Assembly (NCBI GenBank): GCA_937877565.1
Contig: CALFJB010000066.1
Coordinates: 1-45,806, forward strand
Length of the DNA: 45,806 nucleotides
Origin: an uncultured Selenomonadales bacterium
GTDB taxonomy: Bacteria > Bacillota > Negativicutes > Selenomonadales > Selenomonadaceae
Direction: 5' to 3'
Shown: positions 24,207 through 32,205 of the stretch, piece after piece
Layout: every line of letters begins with the position of its first letter
How positions within the stretch are numbered: position 1 is the first letter of the stretch
Program-made: the position numbers and the translations under genes
The notes under the pieces: model-generated
The model's input: only the letters and a program-made list of their open reading frames with translations
Told to the model about the DNA's origin: nothing
Database searches by the model: none

Positions 24207-24207
24207 T

Positions 24208-24714
24208 TTATTTTACTTTGTCGGCAATTTTGCGGGCGTTGTCGAATTTATCTTTTGCATCTTTAACTTTGTCAAACTTGCCTTTAATTTCGTCGAATTT
24301 ATTTTTATTTTGGTCTAAAGTAGTTTTGCCGTCTTCATCTTTGGAAGGTTCAGGCGGAGTTTGACTATCAGAATTGTTATCGCCATTATTTCTATCAGGC
24401 GGAGGTAAAGGGTTGCCGTTTTCATCTTTCGGCGGTTCAGGCGGATTTTGATTATCAGAATTGTTATCGCCATTATTTCTATCAGGCGGCGGTAAAGGGT
24501 TGCCGTTTTCATCTTTAGGCGGTTCAGGCGGATTTTCGCCATTGGTATTTTGTCCGAATCTGCCTTTAATGCTGTCAAATTTATCTTTAGCTTTGTCGAA
24601 TTTGTCAAAAGTAGCTTGAGCGTCATCCAATGACGAGGCGTCAACATTGCTTGCTGAAACGCCAAACATAAAAGTACCGGCTATCACGCCGCTTAAAATT
24701 TTTTTCAATTTCAT
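24208..24714 (-). CDS. Secreted proline/asparagine-rich tandem repeat protein
   Basis: A 168-aa protein with a Sec signal peptide (to about residue 26, VSASNVDA). The centre holds a 29-residue repeat NPPEPPKDENGNPLPPPD... at residues 61-89 and 90-118, plus a partial third copy at 119-131. The repeat is flanked by charged segments with K-F-D periodicity (FDKFDKAKDKFD and FDEIKGKFDKVKDAKDKFD) that look like amphipathic helices. No known family is recognised. A wall- or periplasm-spanning linker is an inference from composition. AGGAGG precedes the ATG. It is the gene directly upstream of trkA. Confidence 0.75.
   Translation of the reverse strand: MKLKKILSGVIAGTFMFGVSASNVDASSLDDAQATFDKFDKAKDKFDSIKGRFGQNTNGENPPEPPKDENGNPLPPPDRNNGDNNSDNQNPPEPPKDENGNPLPPPDRNNGDNNSDSQTPPEPSKDEDGKTTLDQNKNKFDEIKGKFDKVKDAKDKFDNARKIADKVK
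24322..24534 (-). repeat. 87-bp coding tandem repeat
   Basis: Two full units and one partial unit of 87 bp inside the secreted protein gene. The nucleotide copies are nearly identical, suggesting recent expansion. Confidence 0.85.
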
Positions 24715-24744
24715 CGTTAAAGACCTCCTAACTTAGATTTTCAA

Positions 24745-24750
24745 ATTATA
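24745..24750 (-). promoter_or_regulatory. -10 box for the secreted repeat protein-trkA unit
   Basis: A perfect TATAAT on the minus strand, 31 bp before the ATG at 24714. The -35 region (GTGCAA) is poor. Confidence 0.4.
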
Positions 24751-24902
24751 CAACAAATTATGAAAAATTGCACTAAAAAAATTAAAATCAGATTAAAAAT
24801 ATTTAGGCGCAGATTAAGAATAATTTTCTTGCCTAGACAAGATTTATCAAATATTTTAAAATGACGATATAAATTGTGAACATATTTTTGGAGGAAGATA
24901 AC

Positions 24903-25151
24903 ATGAGAAACAAAATCGAAATTACAAAGAAAAATGACAAAATCCACTTCTATCTGATAAGCGGCGGAAAAAAATTCTATATGTTTTCGCAAAGCTTTTC
25001 TAAGGGCGTCTACGAATTTTTCAGAAACGGGCGATCGGAAGCCGAACTCTACAACTACAAACTTTGGCACAAAAACCCGCGACTAGATAAAACTATTGAA
25101 AAGCTCCCAATGTACATTCGGTACGTTATGAAGGAAGAAAACGCTGCTTAA
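24903..25151 (+). CDS. Small basic protein of unknown function
   Basis: An 82-aa soluble protein, lysine- and aromatic-rich, with one likely strand-rich N-terminus (KIEITKKNDKIHFYLISGGKKFYMF) and helical end. It starts at ATG 24903 after an excellent TTGGAGGAAG ribosome site; the frame is open 27 bases further upstream but without a site. It is monocistronic, with a terminator directly behind. I do not recognise a family. Confidence 0.7.
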   Translation: MRNKIEITKKNDKIHFYLISGGKKFYMFSQSFSKGVYEFFRNGRSEAELYNYKLWHKNPRLDKTIEKLPMYIRYVMKEENAA

Positions 25152-25172
25152 ATCTAAAATTTAAACCAAATT

Positions 25173-25208
25173 AAAACTCGACAGGTTAAACGCCTGCCGA
25201 GTTTTTTT
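25173..25208 (+). terminator. Terminator after the small basic protein
   Basis: AACTCG-A-CAGG pairs with CCTG-C-CGAGTT, followed by seven T. It probably also helps end the minus-strand gene at 25224. Confidence 0.85.
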
Positions 25209-25223
25209 ATTTCCAAAAATTTT

Positions 25224-25628
25224 TTAATCTGCGGAATTTTCCTCCAAATTCGCCATAGCTTTTTTGATATTTTTAACCCAATCTTTGCCGTGAAAAACAA
25301 CGAAACGATGAGAATCGGAATTTGTTTTAACCACCAAATGTTGAGAAACAAGCAGATTTAAAGCTACTTTCACGTCTACAATATCATTCAGCGCAATTTT
25401 ACATTCACGCCTGCCAATATTGACATCGTGCGCTTGAAAGTACAAATTTTTATCTGTCAGCAACAATTTTCCACCGGCTGAAATTATCCCCGTAAAATAA
25501 TTTGCAAGCCCCATAGAAATAAAGCGTTCGCCCTTGCCAATCAAATGCCCAAAAATTTCAACGCCGGAATGTTTTTCAATTTCGTCAAGGTTTACGTTAT
25601 CGAAGTTTTGAAATTTTTCATCAGCCAT
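25224..25628 (-). CDS. GRAM/PH-like domain protein
   Basis: A 134-aa protein. Residues ~30-115 show the GRAM pattern: GERFISMGLANYFTGIISAGGKLLLTDKNLYFQAH, then NDIVDVKVALNLLVSQHLVVKT and HRFVVFHGKDWVKNI. These are strands of a small PH-like barrel found in membrane-associated or lipid-binding proteins. The start is ATG 25628 after GGAAGTGATTAAT. It lies 18 bp after the radical SAM gene and is probably co-transcribed with it. The function is not known. Confidence 0.65.
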   Translation of the reverse strand: MADEKFQNFDNVNLDEIEKHSGVEIFGHLIGKGERFISMGLANYFTGIISAGGKLLLTDKNLYFQAHDVNIGRRECKIALNDIVDVKVALNLLVSQHLVVKTNSDSHRFVVFHGKDWVKNIKKAMANLEENSAD

Positions 25629-25646
25629 ATTAATCACTTCCAAATT

Positions 25647-26471
25647 TCAACAATTACCGGTATAAACGTATTTCAAATTTTGCCGCGCAATTTCTGCAAG
25701 CCGGTAAATTTTTTTAATTTCGGTAGGCGGACGATCCGTAACTTTGTAACGCGGGAAAAATCTTGAAACGTGCAAGGGAATTTCTTCAGAAATTGACGCC
25801 AGCCATTTTGATTCTTCAAGCATATCTTTTTCACTGTCGTTCATATTTGGAACAATCAAAGTTGTAACTTCGACATGGCAACTTTGCGCCGCCGTTTGAA
25901 TCGTATTTTTGACGGTTTCCAAATCGCCGCCGAGATAATCATAAATTTCTTGGCTGAATCCTTTTAAATCAATGTTCATTGCGTCAATCAGCGGCAGAAT
26001 TTTTTTCAGTGCGGCGGGTGCAACCGTGCCATTTGTAACCAAAACTGACTTCAAGCCGATATTTTTCAAAATGTGCGAAGTGTCGTAAACAAATTCATAG
26101 CTGATGAACGGCTCATTGTAGGTAAAGGCAACGCCAATATTATTGTGCGAATAGTAGAATTTCAACGCCAAATTTACCAATTCGACGGGCGAAATTTTAC
26201 GCGTTGGAAAATTTTTATCAGCCATAGAAATTTCAAAGTTTTGGCAGAAAGGACAATTCAAATTGCAGCCGTAACTTCCAACGGACAAAATATTTGTACC
26301 GGGAAAAAATCTGTGCAACGGCTTTTTTTCTATTGGATCAACTGCAATGGAAGTAATTTCGCCGTAATTCAACGCGGTAATTTTTTCGCCGTCGTTAATA
26401 CGGGCGCGGCACTTTCCAATTTCGCCAACTTCCAATCTGCAATGATGCGGGAAAATTTCGCAAGTTTTCAT
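25647..26471 (-). CDS. AmmeMemoRadiSam-system radical SAM enzyme, short form
   Basis: A 274-aa radical SAM protein with the cluster motif C-x3-C-x2-C (GSYGCNLNCPFCQNFE, C69, C73, C76). An N-terminal HHCRLEVGEIGKCRARIN extension and GEITSIAVDPIEKKPLHRFFPGT are diagnostic of the AmmeMemoRadiSam group (PflA-like). Further family motifs are FTYNEPFISYEFV, NGTVAP, IDLKGF and HVSRFFPRYK. The group's usual C-terminus continues beyond GNVPG with a Cys-x2-Cys motif; here it stops at YVYTGNC, so it is shorter by several tens of residues. The Memo/AMMECR1 partners are not in the window. Substrate unknown. Confidence 0.85.
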   Translation of the reverse strand: MKTCEIFPHHCRLEVGEIGKCRARINDGEKITALNYGEITSIAVDPIEKKPLHRFFPGTNILSVGSYGCNLNCPFCQNFEISMADKNFPTRKISPVELVNLALKFYYSHNNIGVAFTYNEPFISYEFVYDTSHILKNIGLKSVLVTNGTVAPAALKKILPLIDAMNIDLKGFSQEIYDYLGGDLETVKNTIQTAAQSCHVEVTTLIVPNMNDSEKDMLEESKWLASISEEIPLHVSRFFPRYKVTDRPPTEIKKIYRLAEIARQNLKYVYTGNC

Positions 26472-26480
26472 AATTTTACC

Positions 26481-27386
26481 TCAAGAAATAGCATAGCGTT
26501 TAACCCAAGTTGAATAACCTTTGGCGAAGGCGCGAAGGCGGATAAGTCCTTTGTAGTCCGGCTCGTCTGTTCTAATCATTCGATAAGCTCCGCCGTAATC
26601 GTCCTCAAAGTCAGCCCATTTTTTTGAAGGCGTCCAAACTCTGCCGTTAATTGTGCGTTCCGTACCTTGAGAAAGATTTACAGATTTTTTTAAAAAGCGA
26701 ATTTCGGTAACCTTTTTATTTGCGCCTTCAATTTTTTGCCATTCCCAAAAAATTAAATTTGTACCTTTAAGTTGAAAAGTTGTAGTATCAGCAGTAACCG
26801 TAGTTTTCACGCCGTCGGCATGTGTAAAAGTCCAAAGTTCAATCCAGCGATCTTCGGCTTTTTTACGATCTTTTTCACCTTGCTTGAAAACTTCGTCAAC
26901 AATCGCCACATAAAAATCTTCGTCGAAGGCTTGAGAATTTATTTCTTTAACTCTGCCATCAGTGCGCGACCAAATAACTTTATTTTGGGCGTCGTAAAAA
27001 TCTTCGCGGGCGTATCGAACAGTTCTAGTTTGTGGATTAATTCTTAAAAGAGCCAAACTATAGGATAAAATTTCAGGTTTTGGGAAAATTTTGGTAATAT
27101 CGTAACTTTTTATAGTTTCCTTCGCGCCGTCAAAAGTATAATTGGTTTTCGTCCACGCCTCAATTTCGGTAGGAATTTCTCTGCCGTCTTCGGTTGTAGC
27201 TTGTTTAATAATTCTGACAGAATTTGGCGCAAAATATTTACTGTACTTGTTGTTCGAGTCAAGCCAATACCATTCTGATTCTTTGTCAGCAGGCGGCGGC
27301 GGATTTTGTTGTTCGGCGGCGTTAGCACTAAAATTTAAAAGCAGAATTGAGCAGAAAATAATTGCGTTTAGGATTTTACTGAACAA
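26481..27386 (-). CDS. Secreted protein of unknown function
   Basis: A protein of about 301 aa with a Sec signal peptide (NAIIFCSILLLNFSANAAEQ). The mature part has two similar halves: WYWLDSNNKYSKYFAPNSVRI...TEIEAWTKTNYTF and IELWTFTHADGVKT...WEWQKIEG, with YxxxxxD-FYD elements. This hints at a duplicated small beta domain like those in surface-adhesin-E type proteins, but the match is weak. The start is probably TTG 27386: AAGGA has correct spacing to it and none to GTG 27395, which overlaps the previous stop region. Tightly linked to the GTPase-like gene. Confidence 0.6.
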   Translation of the reverse strand: MFSKILNAIIFCSILLLNFSANAAEQQNPPPPADKESEWYWLDSNNKYSKYFAPNSVRIIKQATTEDGREIPTEIEAWTKTNYTFDGAKETIKSYDITKIFPKPEILSYSLALLRINPQTRTVRYAREDFYDAQNKVIWSRTDGRVKEINSQAFDEDFYVAIVDEVFKQGEKDRKKAEDRWIELWTFTHADGVKTTVTADTTTFQLKGTNLIFWEWQKIEGANKKVTEIRFLKKSVNLSQGTERTINGRVWTPSKKWADFEDDYGGAYRMIRTDEPDYKGLIRLRAFAKGYSTWVKRYAIS

Positions 27387-27391
27387 AATTT

Positions 27392-27835
27392 TCACTCCTT
27401 GAGCTTAGAAATAATTTCTTCGTGTAATTCGGCGATACCTGCGCCGGTTTCCGCGCTTGTACAGATTGGCTTGAAGCCGGAAACTTCAGCCACTGCCGCC
27501 GCTAAATCTCTGCCGCCGTCCGCAAATGTATCGCAGCGGCTGATGACTGTAATAATTGCCGCGCCAAGTTGTTTGAGCTTGCTCATTAACGCCAATTCCA
27601 ACTCAAATGAACTGTTAGAAATTAAAATAAGCGCGACTTCGATACTTTCTGCAGATTTTTCAGCTGTAGATTTCTCAACGTCAACGCCCATTGTATCGAC
27701 GAGCATAATTTTCCCGACGCCGCGCAACTCCATTGCGCTAAATTTCGTTTCATTCGTCATTTTGTAATTTGTAAGTGCGTACATAAGCGCGGACTTGCCG
27801 CTTTTTCTTTTTCCAAAAATTCCAATTTGTCTCAT
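27392..27835 (-). CDS. Stand-alone HydF-like small GTPase domain
   Basis: A 147-aa G-domain. P-loop GKRKSGKSAL (8-17), switch-region FSAMELRGVGKIMLVDTMGVD with the G3 DTMG, and the G4-like ISRCD near residue 100. The pattern I-G-I-F-G-x-R-x-x-GKS and the SMEL...G-x-x-x-L-[IV]-DT-x-G block match the N-terminal GTPase domain of HydF, the [FeFe]-hydrogenase maturase. HydF's dimerisation and Fe-S cluster domains are absent. The G3 glycine is preceded by Met (DTMG), and G4 is degenerate. It has its own promoter and is followed by a secreted-protein gene. Function unknown. Confidence 0.65.
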   Translation of the reverse strand: MRQIGIFGKRKSGKSALMYALTNYKMTNETKFSAMELRGVGKIMLVDTMGVDVEKSTAEKSAESIEVALILISNSSFELELALMSKLKQLGAAIITVISRCDTFADGGRDLAAAVAEVSGFKPICTSAETGAGIAELHEEIISKLKE

Positions 27836-27858
27836 TTGCGAACGCCTCCTTTTTTCAA

Positions 27859-27886
27859 ATTATAACATTTTGAAGGCGAATAGCAA
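27859..27886 (-). promoter_or_regulatory. Promoter for the GTPase-like gene
   Basis: TTGCTA (27886-27881), a 16-bp spacer and TATAAT (27864-27859) on the minus strand, followed by AAAAGGAGG before the ATG at 27835. Confidence 0.6.
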
Positions 27887-27893
27887 ATTTTTT

Positions 27894-28742
27894 TTAACCA
27901 ATTTCAACTTCTTCGCGTTGCCTCTGATTGAAACGCAGAATTTTTTTGTAACCAAAACTTTTTACATATTCAATCGCTTCATCGCAGAATTTGCCGCAGT
28001 CTTCCGGCTGATGTGCATCTGAATTTATTGTAATTGGCAAATTGTAGGCGGCAGCAACTTTCATAAAATCTGCATACGGCGAAATTTCTTGCACGGGATA
28101 ACGGTATTTTGTGCCGGTGTTTACGTCAACTGCCATATTAGAATTTTTCATTGCAACTGCCACGCGTTCAAGGTATGGCGTAACGTCGAAAGTTGGAAAA
28201 TATTTAAACAGACGAATATTAAAAGGATGCCCCAAAATGTCATAAATTTTTGATGCCGCCAATTTTTCAACTTCCCGCGTGTATTGTTCGTAAATTTCGC
28301 GCAGGTCGTGATTATCCCATTCAGCTTTAATTTTTGAGGCGTCGTAGCCCCAACCCCAAAGAAAATGTACCGAGCCAATAATATAATCAAATTTCCAATC
28401 GTTCAAAATTTTTTTAACGGCAACTTGATTCTGAAAGTTGCAAACTTCAATTCCAATTTTAACCGCGTGATTTTTCTGCAAGGCGTGAATAAAATCGAAA
28501 TAATCTTTCAGTGAATGTTTAAATTTGTTCGTCTTCAGCCAAACTTTTTGAAATTCGCCAACTTCCGAATCATCCAAAATTAAATCGTCGTAGTAAAGTT
28601 TTTCAAATTCCGGAAAAGTATGAGAGTGTTCAGAAATTCCAATTTCAGAAAGTCCGCGCTTTTTCGCCGCGTCAAAAAATCCTTCCACCCATTCAAAATT
28701 ATAGTCCCCGTACTCAAAGTGCATATGATAATCTGTTTTCAA
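27894..28742 (-). CDS. PHP-domain phosphatase (histidinol-phosphatase HisJ/HisK type)
   Basis: A 282-aa metal-dependent phosphoesterase. PHP metal ligands are visible in DYHMHFEYGD (H6, H8), ISEHSHTFP, GIEV(C), IIGSVHFL, ILGHPFN, DVNTG and NSDAHQPED. The fold and length fit HisJ-type histidinol phosphate phosphatases, but no other histidine gene is near, so another phosphate ester is possible. The start is TTG 28742 with a near-perfect GAAGGAG eight bases upstream. Confidence 0.82.
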   Translation of the reverse strand: MKTDYHMHFEYGDYNFEWVEGFFDAAKKRGLSEIGISEHSHTFPEFEKLYYDDLILDDSEVGEFQKVWLKTNKFKHSLKDYFDFIHALQKNHAVKIGIEVCNFQNQVAVKKILNDWKFDYIIGSVHFLWGWGYDASKIKAEWDNHDLREIYEQYTREVEKLAASKIYDILGHPFNIRLFKYFPTFDVTPYLERVAVAMKNSNMAVDVNTGTKYRYPVQEISPYADFMKVAAAYNLPITINSDAHQPEDCGKFCDEAIEYVKSFGYKKILRFNQRQREEVEIG

Positions 28743-28835
28743 TTTAAAGCTCCTTCAGTTGTATTTTAAATTTTCCGAGTCAAATTATATTGCGCGGTAA
28801 AATTTTTGCAACAAGCAGAAATTTTTTCTTTGTGG

Positions 28836-28841
28836 TATACT
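28836..28841 (+). promoter_or_regulatory. Extended -10 promoter element
   Basis: TGGTATACT, an extended -10 form, about 27 bp before the TTG start at 28868. The -35 is unclear. Confidence 0.4.
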
Positions 28842-28867
28842 TTTCAAAAATTTTTGGAGGATTGAAA

Positions 28868-29545
28868 TTGAAGACTAAATTTAAAGAAAGAATTGACGCC
28901 GAACTTTCCACAACAAATTTTTTTGAGACTTTGCCGACTGAAATTTCAGGATACACGCTGAAAAAAATAATGGCTGAAGACGGCGACAAATTTTTTTATT
29001 TCAGTTACGAAAATGAAAAAATTCATCGCAGTTTGGCGGCGTACTTCCACGAAGAAACTTCAGAATACAAAGTGCGTGTGAAAGTTGGCTTAACCGAATT
29101 TTGTTTGACGAAATTTTTTACAAACAAACTTGAAAACTTTACCAAAATTCTCGACGCCGAAATTAAATCTGCACTGGAAAATTTGTCAATGCCCGCAGAT
29201 ACAAAAACTGATTTACTAATTGCCGACAAAAATTTTGACGCGTGGGAATATCCAAAAACTTTGCCGAAAAAAATTGAAGGCTTTGAACTTTTCATAACGC
29301 CAGAAAATCCCGTGAAAATTACAAACGGCTCATACATAATTTTGAATTACAGCAACTTTGAAACTAACAGCGATTTAACGATTTACTACAACGTTTACAC
29401 CGAAAATTTCAGCGGCGAAAGTAAAATAAAACTCGTGCCAAATGTCAGTTATCTTTTCGACGCGGCTAACCTGAAAGAATTGGAGACGAATCTCAAAAAG
29501 AATTTGGAACAGGAACTTTATAATATAAAAAAATTTTCAGATTAA
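28868..29545 (+). CDS. Protein of unknown function, 225 aa
   Basis: Starts at TTG 28868 behind GGAGGATTGAAA; the frame is open further upstream, but that part is not supported by a ribosome site. It is soluble and acidic, with two halves that each carry a Y-x-[TK]-x-x-K / Y-F-x-Y type strand region (ISGYTLKKIMAEDGDKFFYF and IEGFELFITPENPVKI). A run of strands and a helical C-terminus (LKELETNLKKNLEQEL) follow. No signal peptide. I do not recognise a family. Confidence 0.6.
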   Translation: MKTKFKERIDAELSTTNFFETLPTEISGYTLKKIMAEDGDKFFYFSYENEKIHRSLAAYFHEETSEYKVRVKVGLTEFCLTKFFTNKLENFTKILDAEIKSALENLSMPADTKTDLLIADKNFDAWEYPKTLPKKIEGFELFITPENPVKITNGSYIILNYSNFETNSDLTIYYNVYTENFSGESKIKLVPNVSYLFDAANLKELETNLKKNLEQELYNIKKFSD

Positions 29546-29617
29546 TTTCTGCAGGAACTTTGCATTAAAAAAGTGAATGTATCTTGAGAAAATGTAAAAT
29601 GTGGGGGAGAGATTTTT

Positions 29618-31411
29618 GTGGAACAAGCGAAGTCCTCGATGAGGACACAATTTATTTTAATGATGGTTGGGGCTTCATTTATTACAATGTTTATTGTCGA
29701 TTCAATTTTTTCAATGGATATTATCGATAATAATAAAACTGAAATTGCCGCTTTTCGTGAAATGTTGGTTAAGGACGTTGAAGAGCAACTGAAAAATCAA
29801 ACTTTAAGTGCAATAAGTGTTATTGATAATGTTCATAAACGCCAACTTGCGGGCGAACTTACCGAAGAACAAGCAAAAACTTTGGCGGCAAGTCTTGTTC
29901 GTGAAATGAGATACGAAGGCGACGGCGGCTATTTTTGGGTAGATACTTATGAAGGCGTCAATGTTGTTTTACTTGGACGCTCAAACGTTGAAGGTAAATC
30001 CCGTATTGATTCAGTTGATCCAAGCGGCAGACATTTTATTAAAGAAATGATTGAAAACGGCAGAAAATCCGGCGGCGGTTTTACAGATTTACAATTTGCA
30101 AAACCCAATCAAACTGAACCGTTGCCAAAGAAAAATTTTACTATGGCTTATGAGCCTTATCAATGGGTTATTGGTACGGGCGTTTGGATTGATTATATTG
30201 ATTCTCGCGTTGCCGAAATGCAAGAGCGTTCTGATGCAAGTTTAAAATCCTTAATAATGAAAACTACGATTGTTGGCGTTATTGTTTTGGCGGGTATGAT
30301 TTTTATTGCAGTTGTTTTCTCAAATTATTTGATTATGCCTATTCGCAAATTAACAAATACTTTGAATGTTTTGGCAACCGGCGATTTTCGCAACAGATCT
30401 GAAGATGAATCTGACTTACAACGCAAAGATGAACTTGGAGTTATGGCGCGGGCAGTTCGTCAACTTCAAGATAATGTAAGTGCGATGATTAGCAAAGTTA
30501 TGACATCAGCTGAACAAGTTGCCGCCGCCTCTGAACAACTTACCGCAAGCGCGGATCAATCTACGACGGCGATTAATCAAGTTGCAGAATCAATCGTAAA
30601 TGTTGCCGGTGCGTGTACCGAACAGTTTACCGAAGTTGAAAACGCAACCACCAAAGCTGAAGAACTTAAAATTCATATGGACGATTTCAATAAAGCGTTA
30701 AAAGCGTCCTCTAAAGAAATTGAACATACGAATGACGCCGCCGAAAGTGGAAATAAAGCCGTCAAGCACGCAGTTTCAGAAATGAAAAATATTGAGACTT
30801 CGGTTAAAGCATCTGCGGACGTTATTGCACAACTCGGCGAAGAATCAGAAAAAATTGGCAAGATTGTTGACGCCATTTCAGAAATTGCAGATCAAACTAA
30901 CTTGCTTGCATTGAACGCAGCTATTGAGGCAGCTCGCGCAGGTGAACACGGGCGCGGCTTTGCTGTAGTTTCTGATGAAGTCAGAAAACTTGCTGAACAA
31001 TCTCAAATTTCCGCAAAAGAAATTTCAAGTTTAATCGGTTCCATTCAACAAAAATCTCAAGACGCAGTTACAGCAATGCAAGAAGGCGTTGACAACGTTA
31101 AAACCGGCGCAGATGCCGTTGACGACGCAGGAAAAACTTTCGCAACAATCAGCGAACGTGTTACAGCCGTTTCTAAAAATTCCGAGCGTATGGAAAAAAT
31201 TGTTCAGGAATTGGTCAAAAGTACCGACGTTATCACTCAATCTGTTGATAAAATTAATGTTAAGAGTCGCGAAGTTGCAAGCGAATCTGAAACAGTTTCA
31301 GCTTCCGGCGAACAACAATCTGCAACTATGCACGAAATTGCAGACGCCAGCCGCTCCCTTGCTGAAATGGCTCAACAAATGCAAGATATTATTGGCAGAT
31401 TTAAAATCTGA
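29618..31411 (+). CDS. Methyl-accepting chemotaxis protein with single Cache domain
   Basis: A 597-aa membrane receptor feeding the CheA/CheY pathway. TM1 at ~12-32, an extracytoplasmic sCache_2-type domain ~40-205 with GDGGYFWVDTYEGVNVVLLG and YEPYQWVIGTGVWIDYID, TM2 ~213-235, HAMP ~237-290 with PIRKLTNTLNVLATGDFRNR, and the signalling domain with the hairpin tip EIADQTNLLALNAAIEAARAGE. GTG start at 29618 after GGGGGAG. Cache domains of this type often bind small carboxylates; the ligand is not known here. No che genes in the window. Confidence 0.93.
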   Translation: MEQAKSSMRTQFILMMVGASFITMFIVDSIFSMDIIDNNKTEIAAFREMLVKDVEEQLKNQTLSAISVIDNVHKRQLAGELTEEQAKTLAASLVREMRYEGDGGYFWVDTYEGVNVVLLGRSNVEGKSRIDSVDPSGRHFIKEMIENGRKSGGGFTDLQFAKPNQTEPLPKKNFTMAYEPYQWVIGTGVWIDYIDSRVAEMQERSDASLKSLIMKTTIVGVIVLAGMIFIAVVFSNYLIMPIRKLTNTLNVLATGDFRNRSEDESDLQRKDELGVMARAVRQLQDNVSAMISKVMTSAEQVAAASEQLTASADQSTTAINQVAESIVNVAGACTEQFTEVENATTKAEELKIHMDDFNKALKASSKEIEHTNDAAESGNKAVKHAVSEMKNIETSVKASADVIAQLGEESEKIGKIVDAISEIADQTNLLALNAAIEAARAGEHGRGFAVVSDEVRKLAEQSQISAKEISSLIGSIQQKSQDAVTAMQEGVDNVKTGADAVDDAGKTFATISERVTAVSKNSERMEKIVQELVKSTDVITQSVDKINVKSREVASESETVSASGEQQSATMHEIADASRSLAEMAQQMQDIIGRFKI

Positions 31412-31435
31412 TATAAATTTTCCCACAAAAAAATT

Positions 31436-31466
31436 AATCCCACTCTTTGGAGCGGGATTTTTTTTA
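31436..31466 (+). terminator. Terminator after the chemotaxis receptor
   Basis: AATCCC-A-CTC pairs with GAG-C-GGGATT around TTTG, followed by a long T-run. It overlaps the end of the convergent PIN gene. Confidence 0.85.
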
Positions 31467-31868
31467 TTTATCAATTAGATTTAAAAATTCTCTTGCTGAT
31501 AATATTCTGTCACTTTTTGGAAAATGTTTTAAATTTCCTGTTATCAAATAACTCTTTTCATCGTACAAAATTATTTTGTAAAATGGCAAATCTTTCATAT
31601 CAGTCAAAATAATTTCAACTTCACAGGGATTTTTTAAAATTCCAAAATTTTCTATGGCACGAATCATATAATTTACAACATTTTCAGAGAAATTAAATTT
31701 TTTTCTATGCAAAACATTTCTATACTCGTCTAAAATTTCTTTGCTGTACAGAGGGATTATTTCTTTTTTCAAAACTTTTTCAATAATTTGAACGGTTGCA
31801 CTATCTTTTTTGGACGATAACAAAGCTGAAACTAAAACATTTGTATCAATAACGACAAAATATTTCAA
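31464..31868 (-). CDS. PIN-domain toxin (putative toxin-antitoxin system, PIN_3 type)
   Basis: A 134-aa ribonuclease-like protein. Catalytic acidic residues are seen in VVIDTNVLVSALLSS (first Asp), KEILDEYRNVL, and LTDMKDLPFYKIIL, with the family ending YLITGNLKHFPK. These are the features of the PIN family of the type COG1569. It lies 3 bp downstream of its candidate antitoxin, both on the minus strand. Toxicity is inferred from the pair. Confidence 0.82.
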   Translation of the reverse strand: MKYFVVIDTNVLVSALLSSKKDSATVQIIEKVLKKEIIPLYSKEILDEYRNVLHRKKFNFSENVVNYMIRAIENFGILKNPCEVEIILTDMKDLPFYKIILYDEKSYLITGNLKHFPKSDRILSAREFLNLIDK

Positions 31869-31871
31869 AAT

Positions 31872-32105
31872 TTATTTCAACTCCTGCCGTGCCGCGTCAA
31901 TTTCTGCATTTATTTCTTCTAATGTCATATCATGTAAATTATTTTTTTCAGCTTCTCTCCGCAATGTGTAAAATGCTTGCAATGCTTTTTCGCTTGTAAT
32001 TTCTTTGTCGGAAAGAAAATTTTTTACATATTTGACTATCTCCAATAAATATTCTTCAGGAAGATTTTGCATTAAATTAATTGCCTCTGTTCTCAATTCG
32101 GTCAT
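31872..32105 (-). CDS. Candidate antitoxin for the PIN toxin
   Basis: A 77-aa acidic, helical protein. The N-terminal LRTEAINLMQNLPEEYLLEIVKYVKNFLSD resembles DUF2281/antitoxin N-termini. The acidic C-terminal helix (EEINAEIDAARQELK) could bind the PIN active site. GAGGTGGTAAAA places the start at ATG 32105 rather than GTG 32114. Position ahead of the toxin gene is the standard type II order. Confidence 0.7.
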   Translation of the reverse strand: MTELRTEAINLMQNLPEEYLLEIVKYVKNFLSDKEITSEKALQAFYTLRREAEKNNLHDMTLEEINAEIDAARQELK

Positions 32106-32150
32106 TTTTACCACCTCGCAGAAATTTTATAAAAAAATTTTTGCTACGTC

Positions 32151-32188
32151 AATTAAAAATCCCCGCCGTTAAGGCAGGGACTTTTTTT
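32151..32188 (-). terminator. Terminator between the sensor gene and the antitoxin gene
   Basis: TCCCTGCC pairs with GGCGGGGA around TTAAC. T-tracts lie on both sides, so it can act on the minus strand after the gene at 32206. Confidence 0.75.
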
Positions 32189-32205
32189 ATTTGGAGTTTC
32201 AAAAT

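Noticed and set aside
24322..24534. Possible CRISPR array
   Set aside because: The 87-bp units are in frame inside a secreted-protein gene, with no spacers.
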